33,013 bases of DNA from a virus, in IMG/VR virus record IMGVR_UViG_3300022220_000014, positions 1 through 33,013 of that record, one strand, 5' to 3'. Every line of letters begins with the position of its first letter. The first letter of the stretch is position 1. Both the position numbers and the translations under genes were made by a program. The notes beneath the pieces are model-generated. The model had not been told where the DNA came from, searched no databases, and saw nothing but the letters and a program-made list of their open reading frames with translations. Of the stretch, positions 1-7,653 are shown piece after piece.

Positions 1-123
1 GAGACACACACACGGTCGCGAATTAGGGTTGTAAAAATCCGGCCCGTTAAATCCGGCGCCTTTTGGTCCCGTCCCGTCGGCCCTCGTCGCCGGCCGTCGC
101 CTCGAATGGAGCTCAAACCGTGA
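1..123 (+). CDS. Possible C-terminal fragment of an upstream gene
   Basis: The first reading frame is open from the window edge to a TGA at 121-123, giving 40 codons of a basic, Arg- and Pro-rich sequence ending in MELKP. Its stop overlaps the GTG chosen as start of the next gene (GTGA), the same coupled arrangement used widely in this genome, which is the main reason to list it. Codon choice (several CGT, CCT and CAC codons) is unlike the neighbouring genes and there is no recognisable domain, so it may be non-coding leader instead. The only alternative content of this stretch is an ACACACACAC run near the left edge. Confidence 0.22.
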   Translation, partial: ETHTRSRIRVVKIRPVKSGAFWSRPVGPRRRPSPRMELKP

Positions 124-770
124 CCCTGGACACGACCCGGAACTCGATCCTCGCACCTCGCGGGAAACGCGATCCGGATTTATCGTTTACCGTCCCCTCG
201 ACGCCGGCCGCGAAGGACGCGAAACTCCGCCGCCAGGAGGACGCCGGCGACGCCCTCGGGGAGCTCGCCCCAGGAATCGAGAGATATTTCGTAACGAAAG
301 GACAGTTTTCGTTAATCGACGTCCTCCGGCGGATCCTAGATCAAACCGGACCCGCCGACGTAGTCGTTTCGACTTGGACGTCCGCCGGCGCCGATATCGC
401 GGAGGCATTCGACCTGCTAGACGACGGCCGGATCCGATCGATTCGTTTCCTCGTCGATCATTTTTTCCAGAGGCGAAAGCCGCAATTTTGTGGACAGATC
501 CGTAAACTATTCGGCGACGAGTCGATCCGCGTTACCAGGAACCACGCAAAACTCGTCGTAATAACGAACGAGGAATGGAAAATTTCCGTTTTAACATCGA
601 TGAACCTAAACACGAATCCGCGCCTCGAATATGCCCTCGTTCGCGAGTCGCCGGAGCTCGCGGCGTTTAACCTCCAATGGATCGGCGAAATATTCGAAAC
701 GAAAAAGGCCCGGAAACAATTCGGCGAGCCGGCCGAACATCGATCCCAAGTCGGATTTAAGGAACTATGA
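120..770 (+). CDS. Phospholipase D-like domain protein upstream of terminase
   Basis: A protein of about 216 aa resembling the single-domain PLD-like proteins found beside phage terminase genes. Visible are a strand-rich segment VVVSTWTSAGADI (about residues 81-93), a conserved IRSIRFLVDHFF stretch (105-116) and a half HxK active-site motif, RNHAKLVVI, with His142 and Lys144, followed by SMNLNTNPRLE (160-170), which sits where PLD enzymes carry their downstream Asn. Only one HxK motif is present, so activity would need a dimer. A nuclease or phosphodiesterase role near packaging is inference. GTG 120 is preferred because GGAG lies 8 nt upstream and it overlaps an upstream stop; an in-frame TTG at 63 would add 19 residues but has no Shine-Dalgarno. 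The 3' end overlaps the next gene by ATGA. Confidence 0.6.
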   Translation: MTLDTTRNSILAPRGKRDPDLSFTVPSTPAAKDAKLRRQEDAGDALGELAPGIERYFVTKGQFSLIDVLRRILDQTGPADVVVSTWTSAGADIAEAFDLLDDGRIRSIRFLVDHFFQRRKPQFCGQIRKLFGDESIRVTRNHAKLVVITNEEWKISVLTSMNLNTNPRLEYALVRESPELAAFNLQWIGEIFETKKARKQFGEPAEHRSQVGFKEL

Positions 771-1357
771 GCCCGAAACGGGAACTCCCAGGTAAAAAAC
801 AGGCGAAGCCGGCCCCGGCCGGGAAGTCGGGGAAACTCCCAGGTAAAAACTCGAAAAAGGCACTCCCGCCAGGGAAAACGCCAAAGGCGCCGAAAGGCCG
901 GCGCCAATCGACGAAAAAGTCGGATCCGGCGGGGAAACAAGCCCCCCCGGACCCGACCGTCGTCGATCCCCGAATCGTCGCCCTCCGACAAGTCGCCGAC
1001 TGGATCCTCCGCGGCGAAAACGAAATATCGATCGAGGAGGCGATAAAAGCGAAATTTCCCGAATGGCCGGCGATCGAGCTCCTCGTCGCGGCGTTCGAAT
1101 ATATCGGCGAGCTCGCGGGAACGGATCCGGAGCTCCGGAGGACGTGGCATATCGCCGCCCGACGCGAGCTTTATCGGAGGACCGTCGAAATCCACGATTT
1201 CAAAACGGCCCGCGATATACTTCGCGACCTCGGACAATTGGAGGGACTCTATCCGAAAATGGCGCCGACAAAATCGAAATCCAAGACCGACGACCAGGCG
1301 GAGCCCGCCGGCGAGCTCGCCGCCGATCCGATGGAAGATTATCCTGTAATCCAATGA
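767..1357 (+). CDS. Basic-leader protein preceding small terminase (LPGK repeats)
   Basis: A 196-aa protein of unknown function. Residues 1-60 are a Lys/Pro/Gly-rich, strongly basic, probably disordered leader carrying LPGK at 7-10 and 24-27 and a variant LPPGK at 33-37, each encoded by a copy of the dispersed DNA repeat. Residues 68-165 look like a helical globular domain (VADWILRGENEISIEEAIKAKF, then RRTWHIAARRELYRR) of the kind seen in hypothetical phage proteins next to terminase genes; the first part could be a helix-turn-helix. The C terminus is acidic, with DDQAEP. It starts at an ATGA overlap with the PLD-like gene and ends with an ATGA overlap into terS, so coupled translation and a packaging-related role are plausible, but no function is assigned. 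Confidence 0.7.
   Translation: MSPKRELPGKKQAKPAPAGKSGKLPGKNSKKALPPGKTPKAPKGRRQSTKKSDPAGKQAPPDPTVVDPRIVALRQVADWILRGENEISIEEAIKAKFPEWPAIELLVAAFEYIGELAGTDPELRRTWHIAARRELYRRTVEIHDFKTARDILRDLGQLEGLYPKMAPTKSKSKTDDQAEPAGELAADPMEDYPVIQ
783..878 (+). repeat. Dispersed repeat, locus 1 (two exact copies plus one variant)
   Basis: AACTCCCAGGTAAAAA occurs at 783-798 and again at 834-849, 51 nt apart, so both are read in the same frame as LPGK. A variant with GCC inserted and GGT changed to GGG lies at 862-878. Between the first two copies is a short G+C palindrome, CCCGGCCGGG. The sequence lies inside the 5' end of the 767-1357 gene. Confidence 0.85.
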
Positions 1358-1863
1358 AACCAGGCAGGAAACCCAAACCGACGGCCGTAAAGAAACGCCA
1401 AGGGAACCCCGGCCGGCGTCCACTTAACGAGGCCGAACCAATTTTCGAGGGATCGACAACCCCGCCGAAACACCTCGACAGGATCGCGAAAAACGAATGG
1501 CGCCGCCTCGCGAAACGTCTAACGTTCCATTCGATGTTGTCGCCGGCGGACCGGACCGCGTTCGCGGCGTATTGTTCCGCCTATTCGACCCACGTCCGCG
1601 CCGAGCTCGCCCTCCAAAAAAAGCCAAACGCATTCGGATACAAAACCCCCGGAGGCGTCCTCCGACCATGGCCCGAGGCCGCACAATCGCGGGACGCCTT
1701 AAACCAGATGTACAGATTCCAAACCGAATTCGGATTAACGCCCTCGTCGCGGAGCCGACTTAACATACAGACCCCGAAATCCCCCGCCGGGGACGAGGCG
1801 TTTCTATTCGGGGACGACGAGGCGCCGGCCGGCGATGAATGCAAAAACGACGTCGCAAACTAG
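1354..1863 (+). CDS. terS: Terminase small subunit, P27 family
   Basis: A 169-aa protein starting MKPGRKPKPTAVKKRQGNPG, the typical basic N terminus of P27-family small terminases, followed by the family's NEAEPIF, PPKHLDRIAKNEWRRLAKRL (about residues 38-57) and the helical LSPADRTAFAAYCSAY region (63-78). It ends in a conserved RSRLNI segment and an acidic tail. The small subunit recognises the packaging site on phage DNA and assembles as a ring that hands DNA to the large subunit. The start at ATG 1354 overlaps the previous stop (ATGA). An upstream extension of the same frame (to 1063) is rejected because it would overlap the preceding gene almost entirely. The 3' end overlaps terL by 25 nt. 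Confidence 0.92.
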   Translation: MKPGRKPKPTAVKKRQGNPGRRPLNEAEPIFEGSTTPPKHLDRIAKNEWRRLAKRLTFHSMLSPADRTAFAAYCSAYSTHVRAELALQKKPNAFGYKTPGGVLRPWPEAAQSRDALNQMYRFQTEFGLTPSSRSRLNIQTPKSPAGDEAFLFGDDEAPAGDECKNDVAN

Positions 1864-3533
1864 CCCACGATTGGGAACGTCCACCGACCCATCGATCGAT
1901 CGGGAAACTTGAATCCCTCGCCTATAAACGCCACGCCCGCGACCTCCGGACCGGACACAAACGAGGGATTTATTTCGACGACGAGGCCGGCGATCGCGCC
2001 GTCGAATTTATCGAGCGGTTTTGTAAACACTCGAAAGGACGATGGGCGGGCGATCCGTTCCGCCTGGATCGATGGGAGGAATTTGTCGTCCGGAGCCTTT
2101 TCGGATGGAAACGAGCGAAAACCGGCCTCCGACGATTTCTCCTCGCACTAATTCAAGTCGCGAGGAAGAACGGAAAAACGACCCTCGCCTCCGGAATCGC
2201 CCTCCTCCTAACCGTCGCCGATAAGGAAATGGGAGCGGAAGTCTATTCGGCCGCGACGACGAAAGACCAGGCGAAATTATGTTTCGACGAGGCCGCGAGA
2301 ATGGTCCGCAAGTCGGCGCCCCTCCTCCGACATTGCGACGTTATCGGAGGGAAACCACACTCGCGGACGAATAACGTTTCGGTCGAGGCCCTCGGATCGA
2401 AATTCGAACCCCTCTCCTCGGACTCGGAAACCAAGGACGGATTAAATATTCACGGCGGGATCCTGGACGAGCTCCACAAATGGAAGGATCCAGAATTATT
2501 CGAAGTTATCGAAACCGGAACCGGCGCCAGAACCCAACCGTTAATTTTCGCAATCACGACGCCCGGATCCGGCGAGGAGGGGATTTGTTGGGAACAACGA
2601 GCCCACGTCGAAAGGATTTTGGAGGAAGTCGTCGAGGACGACGCATATTTCGGTTTTATATGCGAGCCGGAACGCGAGGCGAAATTCGACGATCCGAAAA
2701 CATGGGAGCAGGGAAACCCCTCGATCGACGTAATCGTCCAACGGGACGACCTCCAACGGAAATCGGATCGAGCGAAAGAGCTCGTCGCCCGCCAAAACGC
2801 ATTCCGGCGCCTCCATTGCGGACAATGGACGGAGCAAGTCGATCGATGGATCGATCTCGACATTTGGAAAGAATGCGGAGGGACTTTCGATCCGGCGATC
2901 CTCGCCGGCCGGCCTTGCTATGGAGGACTCGACCTCGCCTCGACGAAAGACCTTTCCTCGTTCGTCCTCGCGTTTCCGCCGATCGACGAAAGACCTTGGA
3001 CGTATTTCCTCGCGTGGACTTGGTTTCCGTCGATGAGATTCGAGCACTTGAACCGGACCCTAAAACAACCGATCCGAAATTGGATCGATAACGGATGGAT
3101 CGAAACGACCGACGGCGACGCGACGGATTACGAGGTAATCCGAAATCGAATTAAGGAGGCCGGCGACCTTTACGATATCCAGGAAATCGCGTTCGACCCG
3201 TGGAACGCCGCGGACCTCGTAAACCGATTAATCGAAATCGACGGCCTCGAAATGATAAAAAACGGACAGGGGACCGGCGGAATGTCCGCGCCCTCGAAAG
3301 GTTTCGAACGACTCCTCCTCCAACGGAGAATCCGCCACGGGGACAACCCCGTTTTTACTTTCTGCGCGAAAAATGTCGCGATCTGGACCGACGCGAACGA
3401 CAACATTAAACCGAGCCGTCGGAGCTCCGGCGGGAAAATCGACACCGTTATCGCGGCGATTATGGCATCCGGCCGAGCCGACCTCCACGATACCGGCGTT
3501 TCGATTTGGGAAACAGACGAGGCCCTAGCATGA
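1839..3533 (+). CDS. terL: Terminase large subunit (HK97-type packaging ATPase/nuclease)
   Basis: A 564-aa protein, full length for HK97-type TerL. The ATPase half carries the Walker A-like QVARKNGKTTLAS around residues 106-118 and Walker B GGILDE with Asp210-Glu211. A motif-III-like AITTPGSG lies at 239-246. The C-terminal RNase H-like nuclease shows acidic residues in YGGLDLAST (Asp365), AFDPWNAADL (Asp453) and GGKIDTVIA (Asp535). It pumps DNA into the prohead and cuts concatemers, working with TerS and the portal. Start ATG 1839 gives MQKRRRKLAHDWE; it has only a weak ribosome binding site and probably relies on coupling with terS, which it overlaps. Its stop overlaps the next small gene (ATGA). 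Confidence 0.95.
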   Translation: MQKRRRKLAHDWERPPTHRSIGKLESLAYKRHARDLRTGHKRGIYFDDEAGDRAVEFIERFCKHSKGRWAGDPFRLDRWEEFVVRSLFGWKRAKTGLRRFLLALIQVARKNGKTTLASGIALLLTVADKEMGAEVYSAATTKDQAKLCFDEAARMVRKSAPLLRHCDVIGGKPHSRTNNVSVEALGSKFEPLSSDSETKDGLNIHGGILDELHKWKDPELFEVIETGTGARTQPLIFAITTPGSGEEGICWEQRAHVERILEEVVEDDAYFGFICEPEREAKFDDPKTWEQGNPSIDVIVQRDDLQRKSDRAKELVARQNAFRRLHCGQWTEQVDRWIDLDIWKECGGTFDPAILAGRPCYGGLDLASTKDLSSFVLAFPPIDERPWTYFLAWTWFPSMRFEHLNRTLKQPIRNWIDNGWIETTDGDATDYEVIRNRIKEAGDLYDIQEIAFDPWNAADLVNRLIEIDGLEMIKNGQGTGGMSAPSKGFERLLLQRRIRHGDNPVFTFCAKNVAIWTDANDNIKPSRRSSGGKIDTVIAAIMASGRADLHDTGVSIWETDEALA

Positions 3534-3676
3534 CAAAACCGAACATAGACTCCCGCGACCTCCTCGCCCTCCTCGGAGTCGCAATTCTCGCGACGTCCGC
3601 CGGCGTCGTTTTCCTCCCCGCCGGAGGGATCATCGTCGGAGGTTATTTTCTCCTCGTCGCGAGTCGGAAAGGTTAA
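3530..3676 (+). CDS. Small membrane protein between terL and portal
   Basis: A 48-aa protein starting at an ATGA overlap with terL. After a polar start (MTKPNIDSRD) the rest is almost entirely hydrophobic, with two closely spaced segments (about residues 11-29 and 31-44: LLALLGVAILATSAGVVF, then GGIIVGGYFLLVA) ending in Ser-Arg-Lys-Gly, so one or two membrane passes are likely. Tiny hydrophobic proteins at this position are frequent in HK97-like phages and usually uncharacterised. Codon usage matches the neighbours and it fills the gap between terL and the portal almost exactly, which supports it as a real gene. Confidence 0.72.
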   Translation: MTKPNIDSRDLLALLGVAILATSAGVVFLPAGGIIVGGYFLLVASRKG

Positions 3677-3679
3677 ACG

Positions 3680-5032
3680 ATGGGAATTTTCGCCGACGCC
3701 TTATCCTCCGTTTTCGACGACGGCCGGCGAGCGATCCGCGCCGCGAGCCCGGAAAATCCCTCGACGAACCTTTCGAACCCGGCCGATTGGCTCGTCGATT
3801 GGATGACCGGAGGCGCGACGTATTCCGGCCCTCCCGTTAACGAGTTAAACGCAGTCCGAGCGACCGCGGTTTTTCGATGTATCTCGATAATCGCGAACAC
3901 GATCGCGAGCCTCCCGTTTAACGTTTACAAACGAACCGACGACGGCCGCGAGCCGGCGCCCCAACACCCCCTCCAACGGATCCTCCACGACCAACCGAAC
4001 CGGATAACGAGCTCCTACACCTTTCGCCAGATAATCGCCGGCGGACTCCTAACCAACGGGAACGGGACCGCGGTAATCGGCCGGAACAATGCCGGCCGGA
4101 TCCTCGACCTTATCCAACTTCCGCCCCAGGACGTCGAAGTCGAGCGAAAAGGCCGAGGACAGTCCGGGGATTTTCGCCTCGATTATCGCGTTACGATCGA
4201 CGGGAACCGTTTCGACGTTCCCCAGGAATCAATGATCCACGTCCCCGGATTCGGATTCGACGGCGTCCGCGGGATTTCGCCGATCGCGGCCGTCGGAAAA
4301 CAATCGATCGGACTCGGCCTCGCCCTCGAAGAATTCCAAGGAAGGTTTACGCAAGCCTCCGCCCGCGGATCCGGCGTTATCGAAGTCGATAAAGCCCTTT
4401 CGCCCGAGGGACTCTCGAACCTCCGATCCGCGTTCGAGAAACTTTATTCCGGCGTCGAAAAGTCGGGGAAAACCGTTTTCCTAGATAAAGGGATGCAATG
4501 GAAGTCCATGCAAATCGACCCGAACGACGCCCAAACCCTCGAAACCCGGCGGTATCAGGTTTCGGATATCGCGAGGATTTTCGGCGTCCCCCTCCACCTC
4601 CTCGGGGAAACCGACAAGGCGACGAGTTGGGGATCGGGGATCGAGCAACAATCGATCGCGTTCGTCGAATATGTAATCCGGCCGTGGCTGGTTTCGATCG
4701 AACAAGAATTTAACCGGAAACTTTTCCGCGCCCCGTATTATTGCGAATTCGTCCTCGACGGCCTCCTCCGCGGCGATTCCAAGGCCCGATCCGAATACTA
4801 TTCCAAAGGAATCAATAACGCATTTTTGACGCCGAACGAGGCCCGACGCGCCGAAAATAAACCGCCCAAACCAGGAGGGGACCGCCTCCTCGTAAATTCG
4901 GCGTCCCTCCCCCTCGATTCGATCGACGAGCGAAACGAACCACAAAACCGCCGAGCGACCGACCAGGGGAACACGGCAAACCCAACCCCGCCCGACGACC
5001 AGGCGGACGACGGAAAGGACGGCGACGAATGA
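3680..5032 (+). CDS. Portal protein, HK97 family
   Basis: A 450-aa portal. The region NELNAVRATAVFRCISIIANTIASLPF (split over about residues 54-80) is the classic HK97/lambda-type portal N-terminal helix, and HPLQRILHDQPN (95-106) and the RIFGVPLHLLGETDKATSWGSGIEQQ stretch (about 292-317) are diagnostic. The portal forms the dodecameric ring at one capsid vertex through which DNA passes. The last 40 residues are a disordered acidic tail with DDQADDGKDGDE. AAAGG lies a few bases upstream of ATG 3680. The stop overlaps a tiny downstream ORF (ATGA). Confidence 0.94.
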   Translation: MGIFADALSSVFDDGRRAIRAASPENPSTNLSNPADWLVDWMTGGATYSGPPVNELNAVRATAVFRCISIIANTIASLPFNVYKRTDDGREPAPQHPLQRILHDQPNRITSSYTFRQIIAGGLLTNGNGTAVIGRNNAGRILDLIQLPPQDVEVERKGRGQSGDFRLDYRVTIDGNRFDVPQESMIHVPGFGFDGVRGISPIAAVGKQSIGLGLALEEFQGRFTQASARGSGVIEVDKALSPEGLSNLRSAFEKLYSGVEKSGKTVFLDKGMQWKSMQIDPNDAQTLETRRYQVSDIARIFGVPLHLLGETDKATSWGSGIEQQSIAFVEYVIRPWLVSIEQEFNRKLFRAPYYCEFVLDGLLRGDSKARSEYYSKGINNAFLTPNEARRAENKPPKPGGDRLLVNSASLPLDSIDERNEPQNRRATDQGNTANPTPPDDQADDGKDGDE

Positions 5033-5187
5033 ACCCGACGGACAAACTCCCAGGTAAAAATCCAAAACCGGCGATCGATGGACGCCGGGACCGCCGGCGC
5101 CGGATCCGGGACGCGATCGCGCCGGCGAAACTCCCAGGTAAAAACCCGGCAAAACCGAAACCGCCGGCGAAGGCGAAAAAGGAGTAA
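5029..5187 (+). CDS. Tiny very basic LPGK-repeat protein
   Basis: A 52-aa ORF beginning at an ATGA overlap with the portal stop. It contains LPGKN at residues 7-11 and 35-39, separated by an Arg-rich block (GRRDRRRRIRD), and ends in a Lys/Pro/Ala tail. Both LPGKN motifs are encoded by exact copies of the dispersed repeat. The ribosome binding site of the protease gene (AAGGAG) lies in its last codons. It is either a real short basic protein, perhaps nucleic-acid binding, or a translated spacer that keeps ribosomes moving from portal to protease. Nothing comparable among characterised families is recognised. Confidence 0.5.
   Translation: MNPTDKLPGKNPKPAIDGRRDRRRRIRDAIAPAKLPGKNPAKPKPPAKAKKE
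5045..5144 (+). repeat. Dispersed repeat, locus 2 (two exact copies)
   Basis: AACTCCCAGGTAAAAA at 5045-5060 and 5129-5144, 84 nt apart and in the same reading frame. The spacer between them is rich in G+C palindromes (GCCGGCGCCGG, GGATCC). The pair sits between the portal and protease genes. Confidence 0.85.
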
Positions 5188-5190
5188 CAG

Positions 5191-5946
5191 ATGTATCCAC
5201 AATTCCCAAGAATGACCAAACCAGGCGCCGGCGCCCGCCCGTGGTTCGAATTCAAGGCCGCGACGGAGGACTCCCAGGCGGAAATCCGGATTTACGACTC
5301 GATCGGATGGTGGGGCGTAACCGCGAAGGATTTCGCGGCCGAGCTCGACGCCGTAACCGGCGACGAGATAATCCTCCGGATTAACTCCTCGGGAGGGGAT
5401 GTTTTCGACGGATTCGCGATTTACAACCTCCTCCGCGACCATCCCGCAAAAATCCGGACCGTCGTCGATGGATTCGCCGCCTCGATCGCCTCGATTATCG
5501 CCCTCGCCGGCGACGAAATCGAGGTACACGAGGCGTCGGTAATAATGATCCATGACCCCTGGGGAGTCGGAATCGGGAACGCCGCGGAGCTCCGGCAATT
5601 GGCCGACGTCCTCGATAAAACGATCGCGTCCCCGATGGCGAAGATTTACGCCGACAAAATGGACAAACCGATCGACGAAATTCGGGATCTCATGGAGGCC
5701 GAAACGTGGTACACAGGCGAGGAGGCCGTCGAATCCGGTTTCGCCTCGCGACTTATCACCTCGGACCCACCGGACAAAGGCGCGGACGCCGGCGACGACC
5801 GCGACCTTTCCGGATTCCGAAACCCGCCGGCGGAGCTCGCCGGCGACCAGGCCGCGACGCCCGCCGACTCGGAGGAATCCGCCTCCGACGACGACCTCGT
5901 CGGACTTATGAAACGCCGCCTCGCGTTACAGGAGCTCGACGAATAA
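5191..5946 (+). CDS. ClpP-like prohead maturation protease
   Basis: A 251-aa S14/ClpP-type serine protease. INSSGGDVFDGFAIYNLL (residues 64-81) is the usual oxyanion/strand region, GFAASIAS at 94-101 holds the nucleophile Ser98, and MIHDPW at 119-124 supplies His121. The third position falls in AETWYTGEEA (about 170-179), the form common in phage members. Residues 195-251 are an acidic, probably disordered tail ending in a short helix. The enzyme would cleave the scaffold (delta) region of the capsid protein during head maturation; that gene follows immediately. AAGGAG is 7 nt upstream of ATG 5191. Confidence 0.92.
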   Translation: MYPQFPRMTKPGAGARPWFEFKAATEDSQAEIRIYDSIGWWGVTAKDFAAELDAVTGDEIILRINSSGGDVFDGFAIYNLLRDHPAKIRTVVDGFAASIASIIALAGDEIEVHEASVIMIHDPWGVGIGNAAELRQLADVLDKTIASPMAKIYADKMDKPIDEIRDLMEAETWYTGEEAVESGFASRLITSDPPDKGADAGDDRDLSGFRNPPAELAGDQAATPADSEESASDDDLVGLMKRRLALQELDE

Positions 5947-5980
5947 CGCCCCGAACCAGAACCCTAGAAAGGATCGAACA

Positions 5981-7228
5981 ATGAGAGAAAAGGCCCTTGC
6001 ACTCCGCGAAGAACGAGCGAAGGTTATCGCCGAGGCCCATCGAATCCTCGCCGACGAGACAACCTCCGCCGAGGACCGTAACGCCCGATTCGATGAACTC
6101 ATGGCGAAATCCGACGAGCTCAAAGCAGAAATCGACCGGATCGAGCTCCTCCTCCGGACCGAGGACGAGATGGAGGCCCGAGTCGAGCTCGCCGCGGCCG
6201 AAAACAACACCTCGACAGACGAGGCGACCGCGGACGAAATCCAGGAGGACGCCGATTTTAAAGCGTACCTCGTCGGAGGTTATCCAGCACTTTCGAACGA
6301 GGCCCTCGCCCGAAACCAGGCGCGAAACGCCAACCTCCCCCCCGACGTCCGCGCCGCGATGTCGATCGGGACCGACGCCGAAGGCGGATACACCGTCCCC
6401 GAAGGTTTCCAAAATAAACTCGAAATCGCCGCCCTCGCCTATGCCGGCGGGATGATCGACCCCGGCGTCGTTACCGTCCTCCGGACCGCCTCCGGAAACC
6501 CGCTACCGATGCCCACCTCGGACGACACCTCCAACACCGGCGAGCGAATCGCGGAAAATACCCAAGTCGCGGCCCAGGACGTCGCATTCGGCCAGATCAT
6601 GCTAAATGCGTGGTTGTATTCCTCGAAAGTCGTAAAAGTCCCCGTAACGCTGATGCAGGACTCCGCGTTCGATATGAACTCGTTCCTCGCCGGCCGACTC
6701 GGGGAGAGGATCGGCCGCATTTGGAATACCGACTTGACCGTCGGCGCCGGGACCGCCGGGATTCCGAACGGCATCGTTACCGCCTCGACCCTCGGTAAAA
6801 CCCTCGCAGCAGCCGCCGCGATTACCGAACTCGAATTGATCGATTTGGAGCATTCGGTCGATCCGGCGTACCGTATGAACGGACGCTATATGTTTTCCGA
6901 CGCCGTTCTTGCCCTCCTCCGGAAACTCGTCGATGGAGATTCGCGGCCCGTGTTTTCGGCCGGGATGAACGTCGGCGAATACGACCGGATCCACGGATAC
7001 CCGTACACGATTAACCAGTCCGTCCCCGCGCCGACGACCGGACTTAAATCCGTTATTTTCGGCGATCTCAAAAAGTACCAGACCAGAATCGCCCTCGGGA
7101 TGACTCTCCTACGCTTGACCGAACGTTACGCCGATTACCTCCAAATCGGTTTCCTCGCGTTCGCCCGAGCCGACGGCGACCTCCTCGACGCCGGAACCAA
7201 TCCGGTAAAACACGCCATCCAACTCTAA
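5981..7228 (+). CDS. Major capsid protein, HK97 fold
   Basis: A 415-aa HK97 gp5-like capsid protein. Residues 1 to about 105 are a charged helical delta (scaffold) domain. The mature domain begins near AAMSIGTDAEGGYTVPEGF (125-143), the family's N-arm signature. Other typical parts are VKVPVTLMQDSAFDM, the GTAGIPNGI loop and the C-terminal FARADGDLLDAGTNPVKH. Cleavage by the upstream protease is expected around residues 105-125 but the exact site cannot be read off. AGAAAGG precedes ATG 5981. A strong hairpin lies just downstream, suggesting control of transcript level or stability at this highly expressed gene. Confidence 0.95.
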   Translation: MREKALALREERAKVIAEAHRILADETTSAEDRNARFDELMAKSDELKAEIDRIELLLRTEDEMEARVELAAAENNTSTDEATADEIQEDADFKAYLVGGYPALSNEALARNQARNANLPPDVRAAMSIGTDAEGGYTVPEGFQNKLEIAALAYAGGMIDPGVVTVLRTASGNPLPMPTSDDTSNTGERIAENTQVAAQDVAFGQIMLNAWLYSSKVVKVPVTLMQDSAFDMNSFLAGRLGERIGRIWNTDLTVGAGTAGIPNGIVTASTLGKTLAAAAAITELELIDLEHSVDPAYRMNGRYMFSDAVLALLRKLVDGDSRPVFSAGMNVGEYDRIHGYPYTINQSVPAPTTGLKSVIFGDLKKYQTRIALGMTLLRLTERYADYLQIGFLAFARADGDLLDAGTNPVKHAIQL

Positions 7229-7240
7229 ATCCCAACACCA

Positions 7241-7270
7241 GGCGCCGGCCGGCGAGCTCCGGCCGGCGCC
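7241..7270 (+). other. Strong hairpin after the capsid gene
   Basis: GGCGCCGGCCGG (7241-7252) and CCGGCCGGCGCC (7259-7270) form a perfect 12-bp stem with a 6-nt loop CGAGCT, 12 nt after the capsid stop. No U-run follows (ACTTTCC), so it is not a standard intrinsic terminator; protection of the capsid mRNA 3' end or partial termination is the likelier role. Confidence 0.65.
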
Positions 7271-7308
7271 ACTTTCCAAACGAGTAACCGAAACGAAAGG
7301 CCGGGACC

Positions 7309-7635
7309 ATGAAAATTTTTACTCTAACCTCGATCGCCGGGACCGGGTTTTCCCTCCCGCCGGGAGTCGTTACCGATTACCCGGATAAGGCCGAGGCCCA
7401 ACGGCATATCGACGGCGGGAACGCGAGGAAACCGACGCCGGCGGAGCTCGCCGTCGCCGCCGAAAAGGAAAAGGCCGCGGCCGAGGCCGCGAAAAAGGCC
7501 GCGGACGCCGACGCGAAAACCGCCGAAACCGTCGCGAAGGCGAACAAAAAACGCGCCGCGGACGCGAAAAAGGCGTCCGAAAAGAAACGAGAAACCGCCC
7601 GACCAGTCGGCCGGCCCCCGAAACCGAAAAAGTAA
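7309..7635 (+). CDS. Ala/Lys-rich helical protein with AT-hook-like C terminus
   Basis: A 108-aa protein. Residues 1-45 form a small domain (MKIFTLTSIAGTGFSLPPG, then YPDKAEAQRHIDGGNARK) like the short head-associated proteins often encoded right after HK97-type capsid genes. Residues 45-95 are almost all Ala, Lys, Glu and Asp and should form one long charged helix. The end, ARPVGRPPKPKK, matches the AT-hook core GRP flanked by basic residues, so DNA contact is possible. Function is unknown; a head or connector accessory is suggested only by position. GAAAGG lies upstream of ATG 7309. Confidence 0.72.
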   Translation: MKIFTLTSIAGTGFSLPPGVVTDYPDKAEAQRHIDGGNARKPTPAELAVAAEKEKAAAEAAKKAADADAKTAETVAKANKKRAADAKKASEKKRETARPVGRPPKPKK

Positions 7636-7653
7636 TCGGGGAGAGGAGGCGCG

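Noticed and set aside
783-849. CAG-GTAAAA as an intron splice donor
   Set aside because: Looks like a eukaryotic 5' splice site but the genome is a bacterial virus, genes are intact, and there are no matching acceptors or intron folds.
1063-1353. N-terminal extension of the small terminase
   Set aside because: Would overlap the 767-1357 gene throughout; the P27 start MKPGRKPKP is at 1354 with a coupled ATGA.
458-1423. Long minus-strand ORF (321 codons) opposite the packaging genes
   Set aside because: It covers recognised + strand genes, is Arg-rich, and exists because native codon use leaves few antisense stops; its repeated FTWEF peptide is just the reverse strand of the dispersed repeat.
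5269-5285. Additional repeat copy (GACTCCCAGGCGGAAAT)
   Set aside because: Matches only the left half and is within protease coding sequence; likely chance, or a decayed copy.
5906-6412. Minus-strand ORF of 168 codons over the protease/capsid junction
   Set aside because: Shadow of the capsid delta domain; no independent support.
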